Shown in pieces: positions 41,418-50,897 of a DNA stretch of 64,000 nucleotides; position 1 is the stretch's first letter, and every line of letters begins with the position of its first letter. This DNA is from Hymenobacter properus (GTDB taxonomy: Bacteria > Bacteroidota > Bacteroidia > Cytophagales > Hymenobacteraceae). Both the position numbers and the translations under genes were made by a program. The stretch spans positions 434,001-498,000 of the forward strand of contig NZ_JADQDP010000004.1 of the NCBI RefSeq assembly GCF_015694735.1, in the 5' to 3' direction. The notes beneath the pieces were generated by a model that did not search any database, was not told the origin of the DNA, and was given only the letters and a program-made list of their open reading frames with translations.

Positions 41418-41523
41418 ACGGTCATGCTGAGCGCAGTCGAAGCATCTCTACCGCACAACTAATCCCAATCGACAGGAATAGTGTTGCGGTAGAGATGCTT
41501 CGACTGCGCTCAGCATGACCGTT
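41418..41523. repeat. Dispersed palindrome (GCTGAGC arm type)
   Basis: ACGGTCATGCTGAGCGCAGT to AAGCATCTCTACCGC at left with its inverse at right. It lies between the convergent VOC gene and the histidine-kinase gene and may act as a shared terminator. Confidence 0.85.
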
Positions 41524-41544
41524 TATATTTTCAACTAACTAAAC

Positions 41545-43341
41545 TCAAGCCACCGCCGGCAGCGTGAAGCTGAAGGTGCTGCCGCTGCCCAACTCACTTT
41601 CCACCCACAGCCGGCCCCCTTGCGTGGCGATGAACTCGCGGGCAATGCTCAGGCCCAGGCCCGAGCCGCCGCGGTAGCCGGTTTTGTCGGGCAGCTGGGC
41701 GAAACGCTGGAAGATGCGGTCGTGGTGCTCGGGCGCGATGCCGGGGCCGTGGTCCTGCACGCTCACCCGCACGAAGGCGCCGGCCACTGCCACCCGCACC
41801 GTGAGGGCCGCCCCCACCGGCGAGTAGCGGATGGCGTTGGCCAGCAAATTGATGAGCACCCAGGTGGTCTTTTCCACGTCGGCGCGCACCTCGGGCAGGC
41901 GCGGGGGCTGATGGAATTCCAGCCGCAGCTGCTTGTCGTGCAGCTGCGGCTGCACGGTGGCGGTGGCGAAACTCACCACATCGGCCAGGTTAGTGGGCTC
42001 CACATCAAGCTGAATGCCTGCGCCCGCATCGAGGCGCGACACGTCGAGTAATTCAGCCACCATGCGCTGCAGGCGCTGGGTTTCGTGGCGGATGTAGCCG
42101 GTGATGCGCTGGCGCTCGTCGGCGGGCAGGCGCTCGTCTTGCAGCAGTTTGGTATTGAGGTTGATGCTGGAAAGCGGCGTTTTAAGCTCGTGGCTCACGG
42201 TGGCCAGGAAGTTCGACTTTACCTGGTCAAGCTTCTTGAAATCGGACACGTTGCGCAGCGTGAGGATGTGGCCCACAAACTCGGTTTTCTCGGTGGCTTC
42301 GTTGAAAGACACCAGGTCCTGCACGGCTAACTGATAAAAGGCTTCCTCGCCGCGCTGACTGATATGCAGCAGCGGCGCTTCGGCCACAGCGGCTTCGCGG
42401 TTGGGCGCGTCCAGCGGCCGAAGCATGGCCTGGAACAAGTCATTTTCGAGGCGCACGGTGGCGGCGGGGCGGCCCAGCAGCTTTTCGGGGGGCATACCCA
42501 GCAGCTCGCACAGCACGGGGTTGGCCAGCAAAATGGTGCGGTTTTCATCGAGCAGCAGCAGACCCTCGTCCAGCGTGTTCACGATGCTGGCGGCGCGGTT
42601 GCGCTCCGTGATAAGCTCGGCGGCGGTGGAGGTGCGGTACTCGCGCAGCTGGCCCAGCATGCGGTTGAAGGCCCGGGCCACCTGGCCGAATTCATCGTGG
42701 CTTTCCTGCGGGATGCTGGCCGAAAAGTTGCGCTCGGTGGCGTGGTCGAGGGCAGCGGTGAGCTTGCGCAGGGGCTGCACCGCGGCTTCGGGCACACTGC
42801 CTACCAAAGCCAGGCCCAACAGCACGGCCAGCGTGGCGAAGAGCAGCAGGTTGCGGTTGGCCTGGTCGGCGCGCAGGTTGGCGGCTTCGGTTTTGCGGTT
42901 CAGGGCATCGGTATTCAGCGCCATCATCTGATAGGTGAGGCCACCCAACTGGTACGGTTCAGCCTCGATGCCCAACGGGCTGGCCTGCCCTGCCTTGGTG
43001 GCGCCCTGCGCCTGCTGCTGGTGCTGCTGCAGCTGCTGCGTCAGGCGCTGCAAGTCGCTCACCACCTGCTGCTCGCCGGGTTCGGTCACGTTGCGGGATT
43101 CCTCTTGCAGAGCCGCTACGAAGGCCGCCGTGCCGGCCGTGTCGGCCAGCGGCTTTCGGGCCAGCTGGTCGAGGCTTTTGAGCATGCGCTGGCCCAGCTC
43201 TATCGAGTAGAGGTTGGCCTTGAGTACATCGCGCGAGCTGCGGTCGAGCTGGCGCAACGAGTAGTACGCGTAGCCCCCGATGCTGAGCACCAGCAGCAGC
43301 ATGGCCAAGAAACCGGTGGTGATTTTGGTTTTGAGGTTCAT
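41545..43341 (-). CDS. Histidine kinase of the kdp unit (HAMP-PAS-HisKA-HATPase)
   Basis: A protein of 598 residues. Membrane segments are at about 8-28 and 165-183, with a periplasmic four-helix sensor between. A HAMP domain follows (about 185-237), then PAS (about 250-365), HisKA with His384 in FLATVSHELKTPLSS, and HATPase boxes NLLANAIRYSP, DHGPGIA and GGSGLGLSIA. It is the last gene of the kdp run, next to a KdpD protein that has no kinase part, so it probably supplies that function. The NtrC-type regulator at 52464 is the likely partner. Confidence 0.9.
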   Translation of the reverse strand: MNLKTKITTGFLAMLLLVLSIGGYAYYSLRQLDRSSRDVLKANLYSIELGQRMLKSLDQLARKPLADTAGTAAFVAALQEESRNVTEPGEQQVVSDLQRLTQQLQQHQQQAQGATKAGQASPLGIEAEPYQLGGLTYQMMALNTDALNRKTEAANLRADQANRNLLLFATLAVLLGLALVGSVPEAAVQPLRKLTAALDHATERNFSASIPQESHDEFGQVARAFNRMLGQLREYRTSTAAELITERNRAASIVNTLDEGLLLLDENRTILLANPVLCELLGMPPEKLLGRPAATVRLENDLFQAMLRPLDAPNREAAVAEAPLLHISQRGEEAFYQLAVQDLVSFNEATEKTEFVGHILTLRNVSDFKKLDQVKSNFLATVSHELKTPLSSINLNTKLLQDERLPADERQRITGYIRHETQRLQRMVAELLDVSRLDAGAGIQLDVEPTNLADVVSFATATVQPQLHDKQLRLEFHQPPRLPEVRADVEKTTWVLINLLANAIRYSPVGAALTVRVAVAGAFVRVSVQDHGPGIAPEHHDRIFQRFAQLPDKTGYRGGSGLGLSIAREFIATQGGRLWVESELGSGSTFSFTLPAVA

Positions 43342-43363
43342 GGAGTTGAACGGTCTAGAAGGG

Positions 43364-43472
43364 CGTCATGCCGAGCGCAGCCGAGGCATCTCGCGTGCGG
43401 CAGTAATTAAAATCGTTGGGCCGATTGGATGCGTTGCGCACGCGAGATGCCTCGGCTGCGCTCGGCATGACG
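43364..43472. repeat. Dispersed palindrome (GCCGAGC arm type), inside the kdp run
   Basis: CGTCATGCCGAGCGCAGCCG with AGGCATCTCGCG at left and the exact inverse at right. It lies between kdpD and the kinase gene. Confidence 0.85.
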
Positions 43473-43494
43473 TTCTGATTTTATTCATCGCGGC

Positions 43495-44664
43495 TCAATA
43501 CGTCACCAAATACACGTCCACGTCCCGCCCATCATCGGCCACGGCGCGGAGCAAATCCGCCGTCACGCCGCGGCGGCTTAGCTGCTCCCATAGGCCCTTT
43601 TCGCGGGTGATGCCGCAGACCAGCAGCGTGGCGTTTTTCTCCTGTGCCACCCGACGGATAGCGCCCACCACGTCGTCGTCCTTCACCCGCAGAATCTGGG
43701 CACCTAGCTCGGTGGCCAGCTGCAGGTTGTTGAGCAAGTGGCGCTGGGTGGCCAGACCGATGCGGTCGGCGGTTTCGCGGCCGGTTTGCACATAGAGCAC
43801 GTACCAGGCAGCGGCCGAAAACCGGTCGGCCAGCCGCGAGGTCTTGCGGATTATTTCTTTGGCAGCCTGGCTGTTTGAATTGATGCAAGCCAGCAGGCGG
43901 TCGTCGTTGCGGCGCGGCGCGGCCACGGCGGGCGCGCCCCCGGCGTCGGATTCCACTTGGCGGCTCAGCAACTGGGCCACTTCGCGCACCGCCAGCCGCC
44001 GCAGCTGCAGCAGGTTTTCGGCCTGGAAGAAGTTGGCCAGCGCGGTGGGCACCTTGGCGGGGTCGTAAATTTTGCCTTCCTCGAGGCGGGTGCGCAACTC
44101 GCCCACGGTCAGGTCCACATTCACCACCTCATCGGCCTGCTTGAGGAGCTGGTCGGGGATGCGCTCGGTCACGTCGGTTCCCGTGATGCGCAGCACCTGG
44201 TCGTGCAGGCTTTCGAGGTGCTGCACGTTCACGGCCGTAATCACCGAGATGCCCTGCGCCACGAGGTATTCCACATCCTGCCAGCGCTTTTCGTGGCGCG
44301 AGCCGGGCACGTTGGAATGCGCCAGCTCATCCACAACAACGACTTGCGGCCGACGCTGCACGATGCCGTCCAAATCCATTTCCTCCAGCGCCCGCCCTTT
44401 GTAGAATAGCTGCTTGCGCGGCAGCAGTGGCAGGTCTTTCAATTCGGCCACCGTACCGGGGCGGCCGTGGGTTTCGATGTAGCCGAGCAATACGTCCACG
44501 CCGTGCTGGCGCAGCTCGTGGGCTTCCTGCAGCAGGCGGAAGGTTTTGCCCACGCCCGCGGCCAGCCCTAGGTACACCTTGAGCGTGCCGCGCCGCTTGG
44601 CCTGCACCAGACGCAGGAACCGCTCGGCGGATTGGTCGCGGGGGTCGGGCTGCATGGGGTTCAT
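43495..44664 (-). CDS. kdpD: KdpD sensor module without kinase (KdpD + UspA domains)
   Basis: A protein of 389 residues, against about 900 for Escherichia coli KdpD. Residues about 15-225 are the KdpD ATP-binding domain: KVYLGLAAGVGKTFRLLQEA (Walker A) and VVVVDELAHSNVPGSRHEKR (Walker B). Residues about 250-389 are a UspA-type domain ending in DVDVYLVTY. The four membrane helices, GAF and kinase parts of full KdpD are missing. It follows the porin in the kdp operon, and the separate kinase at 41545 probably completes the sensor. The start at 44664 avoids the repeat upstream. Confidence 0.9.
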   Translation of the reverse strand: MNPMQPDPRDQSAERFLRLVQAKRRGTLKVYLGLAAGVGKTFRLLQEAHELRQHGVDVLLGYIETHGRPGTVAELKDLPLLPRKQLFYKGRALEEMDLDGIVQRRPQVVVVDELAHSNVPGSRHEKRWQDVEYLVAQGISVITAVNVQHLESLHDQVLRITGTDVTERIPDQLLKQADEVVNVDLTVGELRTRLEEGKIYDPAKVPTALANFFQAENLLQLRRLAVREVAQLLSRQVESDAGGAPAVAAPRRNDDRLLACINSNSQAAKEIIRKTSRLADRFSAAAWYVLYVQTGRETADRIGLATQRHLLNNLQLATELGAQILRVKDDDVVGAIRRVAQEKNATLLVCGITREKGLWEQLSRRGVTADLLRAVADDGRDVDVYLVTY

Positions 44665-44675
44665 GGTTTGGGGTT

Positions 44676-44834
44676 TGTCATTGCGAGCGCAGCGAAGCAA
44701 TCCGTCCTGTTCTTAGCGACTAACCTAACAATGTGACAAGTTTTATCGAACGTGCTTTCAAAGGCTTCATCACAATTCAGGGCTTGTCACATTGAGAGGA
44801 CAAATTGCCACGGCCTGCGGCCTCGCCATGACAG
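44676..44834. repeat. Dispersed palindrome, second family, inside the kdp run
   Basis: TTGTCATTGCGAGCGCAGCG, AAGCAATCCGTCCTGTTCTT at left and GGACAAATTGCCACGGCCTG to CCATGACAG at right. The arms agree only in part, as if left and right halves came from two copies. It lies between the porin and kdpD. Confidence 0.7.
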
Positions 44835-44838
44835 GAGA

Positions 44839-45978
44839 CTAAAACGACAGCGCCAGGCTCGTCGTCACGTTGCCGTAGCTGCGGTTGTCGGCGTTGTCGG
44901 CGCGGGCAAACACGCCCCGCATCCCGTTCAAATACCGCCCTTCTACCCGAAACAGCACGTTGGCGCCCGGAGCGTAGTCGAGGTTGAGCGAGCCGCCGGC
45001 TACCCGGAAATCCTGGTCCAGCGCCCGGGGCATGATGCTGCGAATGATAATGCCGCGTTCGGCGTAGTAGTACTCGCCACGCAGCGTGGCCGAGAGCTTA
45101 TCTGCCAGCTTCTGCTTGATGAAAACGGCCCCCGTGTGCCAGGTATCGTACTTCTCGCGGCCCACGCCGCGCTGCTTGCCCACATCGAACACTACCGCTA
45201 GGCTGGTGTGCTCGGAAGCGGCGTAGGTAAGGTAGAAGTCGTGGAAGAAGCGGCGGCGAATGAGCGAGTCCTGGGGTTGCTCGTTGCCGTAGAAGGTGCT
45301 ACTGTTGATAAGAATTTTATCCGAGGGCTTCCACTGAATCTGGGTGCCGAGGGCTTTGGCCTGGTTGGTTTCGCGGATGTTTTGCCAGCCGTTCAGCACC
45401 AGTCCGGTCAGCGTCAGCTTGGGGCTCACCTCGTAGGTGAAGCGCGCGCCGCTTTCGTAGTAGGGCGAATTCTCGGCCATCACGGACCGCGTCAGCGTCC
45501 AGTTGTCTTTCGAAATGGCCGACTCGAAACCGATGTGCGAGCCGAAAATGCCCATGTCCAGCCAGGCTTTGGCGAAGGGCCGGAAGCCCGCGTAGGCCTC
45601 GTACACGTGCCGGAGCACCGGGTCCTCGTTGGCGTAGTTGGCACTCACGTAAGTGCCGGCGTGCAGGCCCAGCGCGCCGCGCACGCGGCCATCGTCGTAG
45701 CGCAGGCCGATGAGGGCCTGGTTGATGGTGAACTCGTTCTGGCGGCCGTGCGAGTAAAGGAAGGCCTGCCGGTTGTTGCCGTTGGCGTGGTTGAAATCGT
45801 AGCCGTAGTAGGCATCCACGAAGCCGTAGGTACTGAGCGGGCCGGGTGCGGGGGCCGGCGGGGCCGGGGCGGCGGGTGGCGGCACGGCCAAGGCCGGGTC
45901 GGGAGTGGTGGGGGCCGTTTGGGCCAGGGCGGCGCGCATGCTCAAAGCCACGAGCGGCAGAATTAGCAGGTTTTTCAT
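44839..45978 (-). CDS. Outer-membrane porin of the kdp operon (BBP2-like)
   Basis: A protein of 379 residues. The signal peptide (MKNLLILPLVALSMRAALAQ) and a Pro/Ala-rich linker come first. A beta barrel follows with STYGFVDAYYGYDFNHANGN, WLDMGIFGSHIGFESAISKD, RFTYEVSPKLTLTGLVLNGW and a terminal aromatic strand ending SLALSF. It fits the beta-barrel porin-2 group common in Bacteroidota kdp operons. It may let K+ cross the outer membrane to feed KdpFABC. Confidence 0.8.
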   Translation of the reverse strand: MKNLLILPLVALSMRAALAQTAPTTPDPALAVPPPAAPAPPAPAPGPLSTYGFVDAYYGYDFNHANGNNRQAFLYSHGRQNEFTINQALIGLRYDDGRVRGALGLHAGTYVSANYANEDPVLRHVYEAYAGFRPFAKAWLDMGIFGSHIGFESAISKDNWTLTRSVMAENSPYYESGARFTYEVSPKLTLTGLVLNGWQNIRETNQAKALGTQIQWKPSDKILINSSTFYGNEQPQDSLIRRRFFHDFYLTYAASEHTSLAVVFDVGKQRGVGREKYDTWHTGAVFIKQKLADKLSATLRGEYYYAERGIIIRSIMPRALDQDFRVAGGSLNLDYAPGANVLFRVEGRYLNGMRGVFARADNADNRSYGNVTTSLALSF

Positions 45979-46075
45979 GGAAAGCTGGCCAGCATCGGGC
46001 GCGGCCAAAGAAATAAGAGAAGAGTTACGCGAGCCGTAGCGGCAAGGTCACTATATCGTGGGTTAACCTCGGCTA

Positions 46076-46636
46076 TTAATTACCTACTAGCGCGTCCAGC
46101 GCCAGGTTCAGCTTCAGCACATTCACGCGGTCGGGGCCGAGGGGGTTGGTTTCGGTTTGCGCGCGCACCAGCGCGGTCACGCGGGCGGCATCTAGCCGGC
46201 GGGCGCGGGCCACGCGGGGCACCTGCACCAGCGCCCCGGCCGGCGACAGGTGCGGGTCGAGGCCCGAGCCGCTGGCTGTAATCAACTCGGCCGGCACGTC
46301 GGCGGCGCGCACACCGGGGTTTTCGAGCAAAAAGGTATCGAGCCGGGCTTTCACGGCGGCCAGGTATTCGGGGTTGCTAGGGCCTTTGTTCGAACCGGCG
46401 CTGGCGTCAGCGTGGTAGTCCACGGCCGAGGGACGAGAGTTGAAATACTCGGGCTTGTCGAACTTCTGGCCCACGTTGGCGAAGCCCACCACGCGGCCGT
46501 TTTTCGAGATTTGCTCGCCCTCGCCGTGGCCGGGTGCCAGTTGCGCGGCGGCGGTAATGAGGGCCGGGTACAGGCCGCAGCACAGCACTAGCATTACCAG
46601 GGTGAGGCGCAGAGCGGGAAGGAGTTGGGTTTTCAT
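46076..46636 (-). CDS. kdpC: K+-transporting ATPase subunit C
   Basis: A protein of 186 residues. One N-terminal membrane helix (LTLVMLVLCCGLYPALITAA) is followed by the conserved periplasmic part: KPEYFNSRPSAVDYHADASA, GSNKGPSNPEYLAAV, PAELITASGSGLDPHLSPAG, VPRVARARRL. KdpC stabilises the KdpFABC complex and raises its affinity for potassium. It lies 141 bases after kdpB, with a repeat between. Confidence 0.95.
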   Translation of the reverse strand: MKTQLLPALRLTLVMLVLCCGLYPALITAAAQLAPGHGEGEQISKNGRVVGFANVGQKFDKPEYFNSRPSAVDYHADASAGSNKGPSNPEYLAAVKARLDTFLLENPGVRAADVPAELITASGSGLDPHLSPAGALVQVPRVARARRLDAARVTALVRAQTETNPLGPDRVNVLKLNLALDALVGN

Positions 46637-46658
46637 GGGGGTTGGAGTTTTTTTAGAC

Positions 46659-46755
46659 CGTCATGCCGAGCGCAGCCGAGGCATCTCGCTCGCTTCGTTC
46701 ACGCGGTTTTGATTACTTCGGCACGCGAGATGCCTCGGCTGCGCTCGGCATGACG
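46659..46755. repeat. Dispersed palindrome (GCCGAGC arm type), between kdpB and kdpC
   Basis: CGTCATGCCGAGCGCAGCCG with AGGCATCTCGC at left and the inverse at right. It could lower or stabilise the distal part of the mRNA. Confidence 0.85.
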
Positions 46756-46777
46756 GCCTTATTTGCTACTATCATTC

Positions 46778-48823
46778 TTACAAAAACGCCCCTACAATCA
46801 AGTCCAGCACCTTAATCCCGATGAAGGGCACAACCACCCCGCCCAGGCCGTAAATCAGCAGGTTGCGGCGCAATAGGGCCGAGGCGCCCACCGGTTTGTA
46901 GGCCACGCCTTTCAGCGCCAGCGGCACCAGGGCCGGGATGATGATGGCGTTGAAAATCACGGCCGAGAGAATGGCTGACTGTGGCGACTTCAAGCCCATC
47001 ACATTGAGGGCACCCAAGGCCGGTATGGCCACCATGAACAGCGCCGGCACGATGGCGAAGTACTTGGCCACGTCGTTGGCGATGCTGAACGTGGTGAGCG
47101 TGCCGCGCGTCATCAGCAGCTGTTTGCCGATTTCCACCACCTCGATGAGCTTGGTGGGGTCGTTGTCGAGGTCGACCATGTTGCCGGCTTCCTTGGCGGC
47201 CTGCGTGCCCGAGTTCATGGCCACGCCCACGTCGGCCTGGGCCAGGGCGGGAGCGTCGTTGGTGCCGTCGCCCATCATGGCCACCAGCTTGCCCTGGTGC
47301 TGCTCGGCCCGGATGTACTGCATCTTGTCCTCCGGCTTGGCTTCGGCAATGAAGTCGTCGACGCCGGCTTTTTCGGCGATGAATTTCGCGGTGAGCGGGT
47401 TGTCGCCGGTCACCATCACCGTTTTGATGCCCATGGCCCGCAGCCGCGCAAACCGCTCCTGAATGCCGGGCTTGATGATGTCCTGCAGTTCCACCACTCC
47501 CAACACCCGGTCGTTTTCGCTCAGCACCAGCGGGGTGCCGCCGTTCTTAGCCACGGTTTGCACCCGCTCGGCCACCTCGCCGGGGTAGGTTTGGCCGGCG
47601 GCTTCGGCCAGGCGGCGCATGGCGTCGGCCGCGCCTTTGCGCAGGCGGGTGCCGCCGGCCAGCGTCACGCCGCTGCTGCGGGTTTCGGCCGTGAACTTGA
47701 TAAGCTCGGCCCCAGCCAGGCGGCTTTGCAGCTGCGCGGGGTCCACCTTGTTGTCGCGCGCCAGCTCCACGATGCTTTTGCCCTCGGGCGTTTCATCGGT
47801 GAGCGAGCTGATGGTGGCCGCCTCCACGAACTGCGGCATGGGCACGCCCGGCGCGGGCCAGAAGTGCGTGGCCTTGCGGTTGCCAATGGTGATGGTGCCG
47901 GTTTTGTCGAGCAAGAGCACGTCCACGTCGCCGGCCGTTTCTACGGCCTTGCCGCTTTTAGTGATGACGTTGGCCCGCAGCGCCCGGTCCATGCCCGCGA
48001 TGCCGATGGCCGAAAGCAGCCCGCCGATGGTGGTCGGAATCAAACACACAAACAGCGCGATAAACGAAGCCACCGCAATGGGCGTGTGCGAGTATTCGGC
48101 GAAGGGCTGCAGCGTTACGCACACAATCACGAACACCAGCGTGAAACCGGCCAGCAGGATGGTGAGGGCGATTTCGTTGGGCGTTTTCTGCCGCGAGGCG
48201 CCTTCTACCAGCGCAATCATCTTGTCGAGAAACGACTCGCCGGGGGCCGTGGTCACCTGCACCACGATGCGGTCACTGAGCACCTTGGTGCCACCCGTCA
48301 CGCTGGATTTATCGCCGCCGGCTTCCCGAATCACCGGCGCCGACTCGCCGGTAATGGCCGATTCGTCGATGGTAGCCAGTCCTTCGATAATCTCGCCGTC
48401 GGTGGGGATAATCTCGCCGGCCTCGACCACGAAAATCTGGCCTTTCTGGAGCTGGGCCGAGCTGATTTGCTGCATCTGGCCGTTGTCGAGGCGCACGTTG
48501 GCGGGCGTATCCTGCCGGGTTTTGCGCAGTGAATCGGCTTGGGCCTTGCCGCGTGCTTCGGCAATGGCCTCGGCGAAGTTGGCGAAGAGCAGGGTCAGGA
48601 ACAGCACAACGAACACCGTGCAGTTGTAGCCGAAGCTGCCCTGCGCCGCGTCGGGCTTGAACAACAGCCCGAGGGTGACGAAGAACATCACCACCGTGCC
48701 GATTTCCACGGTGAACATCACCGGGTTGCGGAACATGGTGCGCGGGTCGAGCTTGACGAAGGCCTGGCCGACGGCTTCGCGGACCAGCGCGGGTTGAAAG
48801 AGGGATTGGGATTGGGAAGCCAT
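46778..48823 (-). CDS. kdpB: K+-transporting P-type ATPase subunit B
   Basis: A protein of 681 residues. The phosphorylated Asp306 is in LLLDKTGTITIG, and the actuator-domain loop TGES has Ser161, which corresponds to the regulatory Ser162 of E. coli. TGDNPLTAKFIAEKAGVDDF and MMGDGTNDAPALAQADVGVA form the hinge and phosphatase motifs. Seven membrane helices are expected. It drives K+ uptake through KdpA. The ATG at 48823 is used because the frame upstream of it is repeat sequence. Confidence 0.97.
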   Translation of the reverse strand: MASQSQSLFQPALVREAVGQAFVKLDPRTMFRNPVMFTVEIGTVVMFFVTLGLLFKPDAAQGSFGYNCTVFVVLFLTLLFANFAEAIAEARGKAQADSLRKTRQDTPANVRLDNGQMQQISSAQLQKGQIFVVEAGEIIPTDGEIIEGLATIDESAITGESAPVIREAGGDKSSVTGGTKVLSDRIVVQVTTAPGESFLDKMIALVEGASRQKTPNEIALTILLAGFTLVFVIVCVTLQPFAEYSHTPIAVASFIALFVCLIPTTIGGLLSAIGIAGMDRALRANVITKSGKAVETAGDVDVLLLDKTGTITIGNRKATHFWPAPGVPMPQFVEAATISSLTDETPEGKSIVELARDNKVDPAQLQSRLAGAELIKFTAETRSSGVTLAGGTRLRKGAADAMRRLAEAAGQTYPGEVAERVQTVAKNGGTPLVLSENDRVLGVVELQDIIKPGIQERFARLRAMGIKTVMVTGDNPLTAKFIAEKAGVDDFIAEAKPEDKMQYIRAEQHQGKLVAMMGDGTNDAPALAQADVGVAMNSGTQAAKEAGNMVDLDNDPTKLIEVVEIGKQLLMTRGTLTTFSIANDVAKYFAIVPALFMVAIPALGALNVMGLKSPQSAILSAVIFNAIIIPALVPLALKGVAYKPVGASALLRRNLLIYGLGGVVVPFIGIKVLDLIVGAFL

Positions 48824-48832
48824 GGCTTGATT

Positions 48833-48938
48833 TGTCATCCTGAGCGCAGCGAAGGACCTTATCACGTCCGCGCCGCAAGGGTTAGTCATATTGATGAGTG
48901 CAGCCTTGATAAGGTCCTTCGCTGCGCTCAGGATGACA
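48833..48938. repeat. Dispersed palindrome (TGTCATCCTGAGC type), between kdpA and kdpB
   Basis: TGTCATCCTGAGCGCAGCGA with AGGACCTTATCA at left, and TGATAAGGTCCTTCGCTGCG with CTCAGGATGACA at right. It is the third arm type of the palindrome family and related to the inner part of the composite at 33028. Confidence 0.85.
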
Positions 48939-48949
48939 GATGATTGAGG

Positions 48950-50650
48950 TTAATACAGCGTAAAATGTTCGGCCAGCGGCCCCAACGCCAGGGCGGGGAA
49001 GAAGGCCAGCGCGGCTATAATCCAAATCACGAAGAAGACCATCACGCCGAAGGTGGCCGTGTCGACGCGCAGGGTGCCGGCGCTTTCGGGGATGAATTTC
49101 TTGCGGGCCAGCAGGCCGGCAATGGCCACCGGGCCGATGATGGGCAGGTAGCGGGCCAGTATCATCACGAGGCCGGTGCTGATGTTCCACCAGGGCGTGT
49201 TGTCGCCGAGGCCCTCGAAGCCCGAGCCATTGTTGGCGGCCGAGGACGTAAACTCATACAGCATCTCGGAGAAGCCGTGGTAGCCGGGGTTGGCCAGCCA
49301 GCCGGCGTACTCGGTGGGGTTGCCGGCGTAGAGGTGGGCCGACATGGCCGTGCCGGCCAGGATGAGCAGCGGGTGCAGCAGGGCCACGATGACGGCAATT
49401 TTCATCTCCCGCGCCTCAATCTTCTTGCCCAGTAGCTCCGGGGTGCGCCCCACCATCAGCCCCGAAATGAACACGGCAATGATGACGAACACGAAGAAGT
49501 TGAGGAAGCCTACGCCCACGCCGCCATAGAAGGCATTGGTCATCATGCCCAGCAATTCGGCCATGCCCGAGATGGGCATGTGCGAATCGTGCATGGAGTT
49601 CACCGAGCCGCAGGAAATCACCGTGTTGGTGATGCCCCAGTAGGCCGAGGCCGCCGCGCCGAAGCGTACTTCCTTGCCTTCCATGGCCCCCAAGCGCTGG
49701 TCGGCTCCTATATGGGCGATGGCGGGGTTGCCGTGCATCTCATAGTACACCGTGGGCGCCAGTAGCATCAGGCAACCCACTGTCATCACGCCCATCACCA
49801 TGTAGGAGAGCTTGGGCCGCTTCAGGTAATACCCGAAGGCAAATACCATGGCCAGTGGAATGAGCACCAGCGCGAAGTTTTCCACCGCGTTGGTCAGGTA
49901 AGTGGGGTTTTCGAGCGGGTGGGCCGAGTTGGCCCCGAAGAAGCCGCCGCCGTTGGTGCCCAGCTCCTTGATGGCAATCATGGCGGCGGCCGGGCCGCGG
50001 CTCACGCTCACCGAGTCGCCCTGCATCGTCACGATGCTGGCTTTGCCGCCCCAGTTCATGGGCGTGCCCTGGAACACCAGCACCAGCGCCACCGCCGTGG
50101 CAATGGGCAGCAGCACCCGGGTGATGCTCTTCACGAAGTAGTTGTAGAAGTTGCCCAGCTTCTCGGTGGTGCCTTCTTTCAGGGCGTTGAAAACGACCAC
50201 GCAGGCGGCCATGCCGGTGGCGGCCGTCACAAATTGCAAAAAAGTGATGGCGAACAGTTGCGAGAAGTACGTGGCGCCCGACTCGCCCGAGTAGTGCTGT
50301 AGGTTGCAGTTCACCAGGAAGGAGATGGCCGTGTTGAACGCTTGGTCGGGCGTCATGCTCGGGTTGTGGTCGGGGTTGAGCGGCAGGCTGCCTTGCAGGC
50401 AAAACACCAGTATGGCCCACAGGAACCAGGCCAGGTTGATGGTGAGCAGGGCCACGAGGTGCTGCTGCCAGGTCATGCCCCGGTTGGCGTCGATGCCAGC
50501 GGCCCGAAACAGCAGACGCTCCAGCGGCGCCAGGAAATCGGTCCAGCTCTTGTTGCCCCGGTACACGGTGGCCAGGTAGCGGCCCAGCGGCAGCGGCAGC
50601 AGCATGGTGCTGCCGAAGATGACGAGGAGGCCGAGAAGTTCTTTGTTCAT
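48950..50650 (-). CDS. kdpA: K+-transporting ATPase subunit A
   Basis: A protein of 566 residues with about ten membrane helices. Pore-loop stretches are recognisable: TNGGGFFGANSAHPLENPT (near residue 230) and the others around QHYSGESGATYF, SCGSVNSMHDSHMPISGMAE and TSSAANNGSGFEGL. KdpA is the channel-like subunit that selects K+ before KdpB pumps it. It starts right after the palindrome at 50677. Confidence 0.97.
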   Translation of the reverse strand: MNKELLGLLVIFGSTMLLPLPLGRYLATVYRGNKSWTDFLAPLERLLFRAAGIDANRGMTWQQHLVALLTINLAWFLWAILVFCLQGSLPLNPDHNPSMTPDQAFNTAISFLVNCNLQHYSGESGATYFSQLFAITFLQFVTAATGMAACVVVFNALKEGTTEKLGNFYNYFVKSITRVLLPIATAVALVLVFQGTPMNWGGKASIVTMQGDSVSVSRGPAAAMIAIKELGTNGGGFFGANSAHPLENPTYLTNAVENFALVLIPLAMVFAFGYYLKRPKLSYMVMGVMTVGCLMLLAPTVYYEMHGNPAIAHIGADQRLGAMEGKEVRFGAAASAYWGITNTVISCGSVNSMHDSHMPISGMAELLGMMTNAFYGGVGVGFLNFFVFVIIAVFISGLMVGRTPELLGKKIEAREMKIAVIVALLHPLLILAGTAMSAHLYAGNPTEYAGWLANPGYHGFSEMLYEFTSSAANNGSGFEGLGDNTPWWNISTGLVMILARYLPIIGPVAIAGLLARKKFIPESAGTLRVDTATFGVMVFFVIWIIAALAFFPALALGPLAEHFTLY

Positions 50651-50676
50651 TTTGTAGGGGATAATTGGGAGCTCAG

Positions 50677-50791
50677 ACCGTCATGCTGAGCGGTGGCGTA
50701 GCCGTAGTCGAAGCATCTCTACCGCTTCGTTGGGTCAGCTCTGATTACTAATGAGGTAGAGATGCTTCGACTTCGCTCAGCATGACGGTCT
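50677..50791. repeat. Dispersed palindrome (GCTGAGC arm type), between kdpF and kdpA
   Basis: AGACCGTCATGCTGAGC at left and GCTCAGCATGACGGTCT at right, with AAGCATCTCTACC/GGTAGAGATGCTT further in. The left arm carries an extra GGTGGCGTAGCCGTAG stretch. Confidence 0.8.
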
Positions 50792-50803
50792 GGGATTGTT
50801 CAA

Positions 50804-50884
50804 TCAGAATTTCTCAGGTTTCAGCAGCACGTAGCAGAGGTAGGCGAACGTGGTCATGGAGAGCACAAGCAAAGCGGTCATCAT
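50804..50884 (-). CDS. kdpF: K+-transporting ATPase subunit F (26 residues)
   Basis: A peptide of 26 residues (25 from the second ATG), one membrane helix LLVLSMTTFAYLCYVLL followed by KPEKF. The length, single helix and end fit KdpF, the small lipid-like stabilising subunit of KdpABC. It lies 13 bases after the small peptide gene and upstream of kdpA. Confidence 0.85.
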   Translation of the reverse strand: MMTALLVLSMTTFAYLCYVLLKPEKF

Positions 50885-50897
50885 GGCGATAAGGGGA

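Noticed and set aside
47297..48532. 411-codon plus-strand frame opposite kdpB
   Set aside because: Antisense shadow of a strongly conserved ATPase gene.
41418..50791. MITE of a known insertion sequence
   Set aside because: No flanking target duplications were evident and no transposase gene lies in the window, so a MITE label is not justified; kept as dispersed palindromes.
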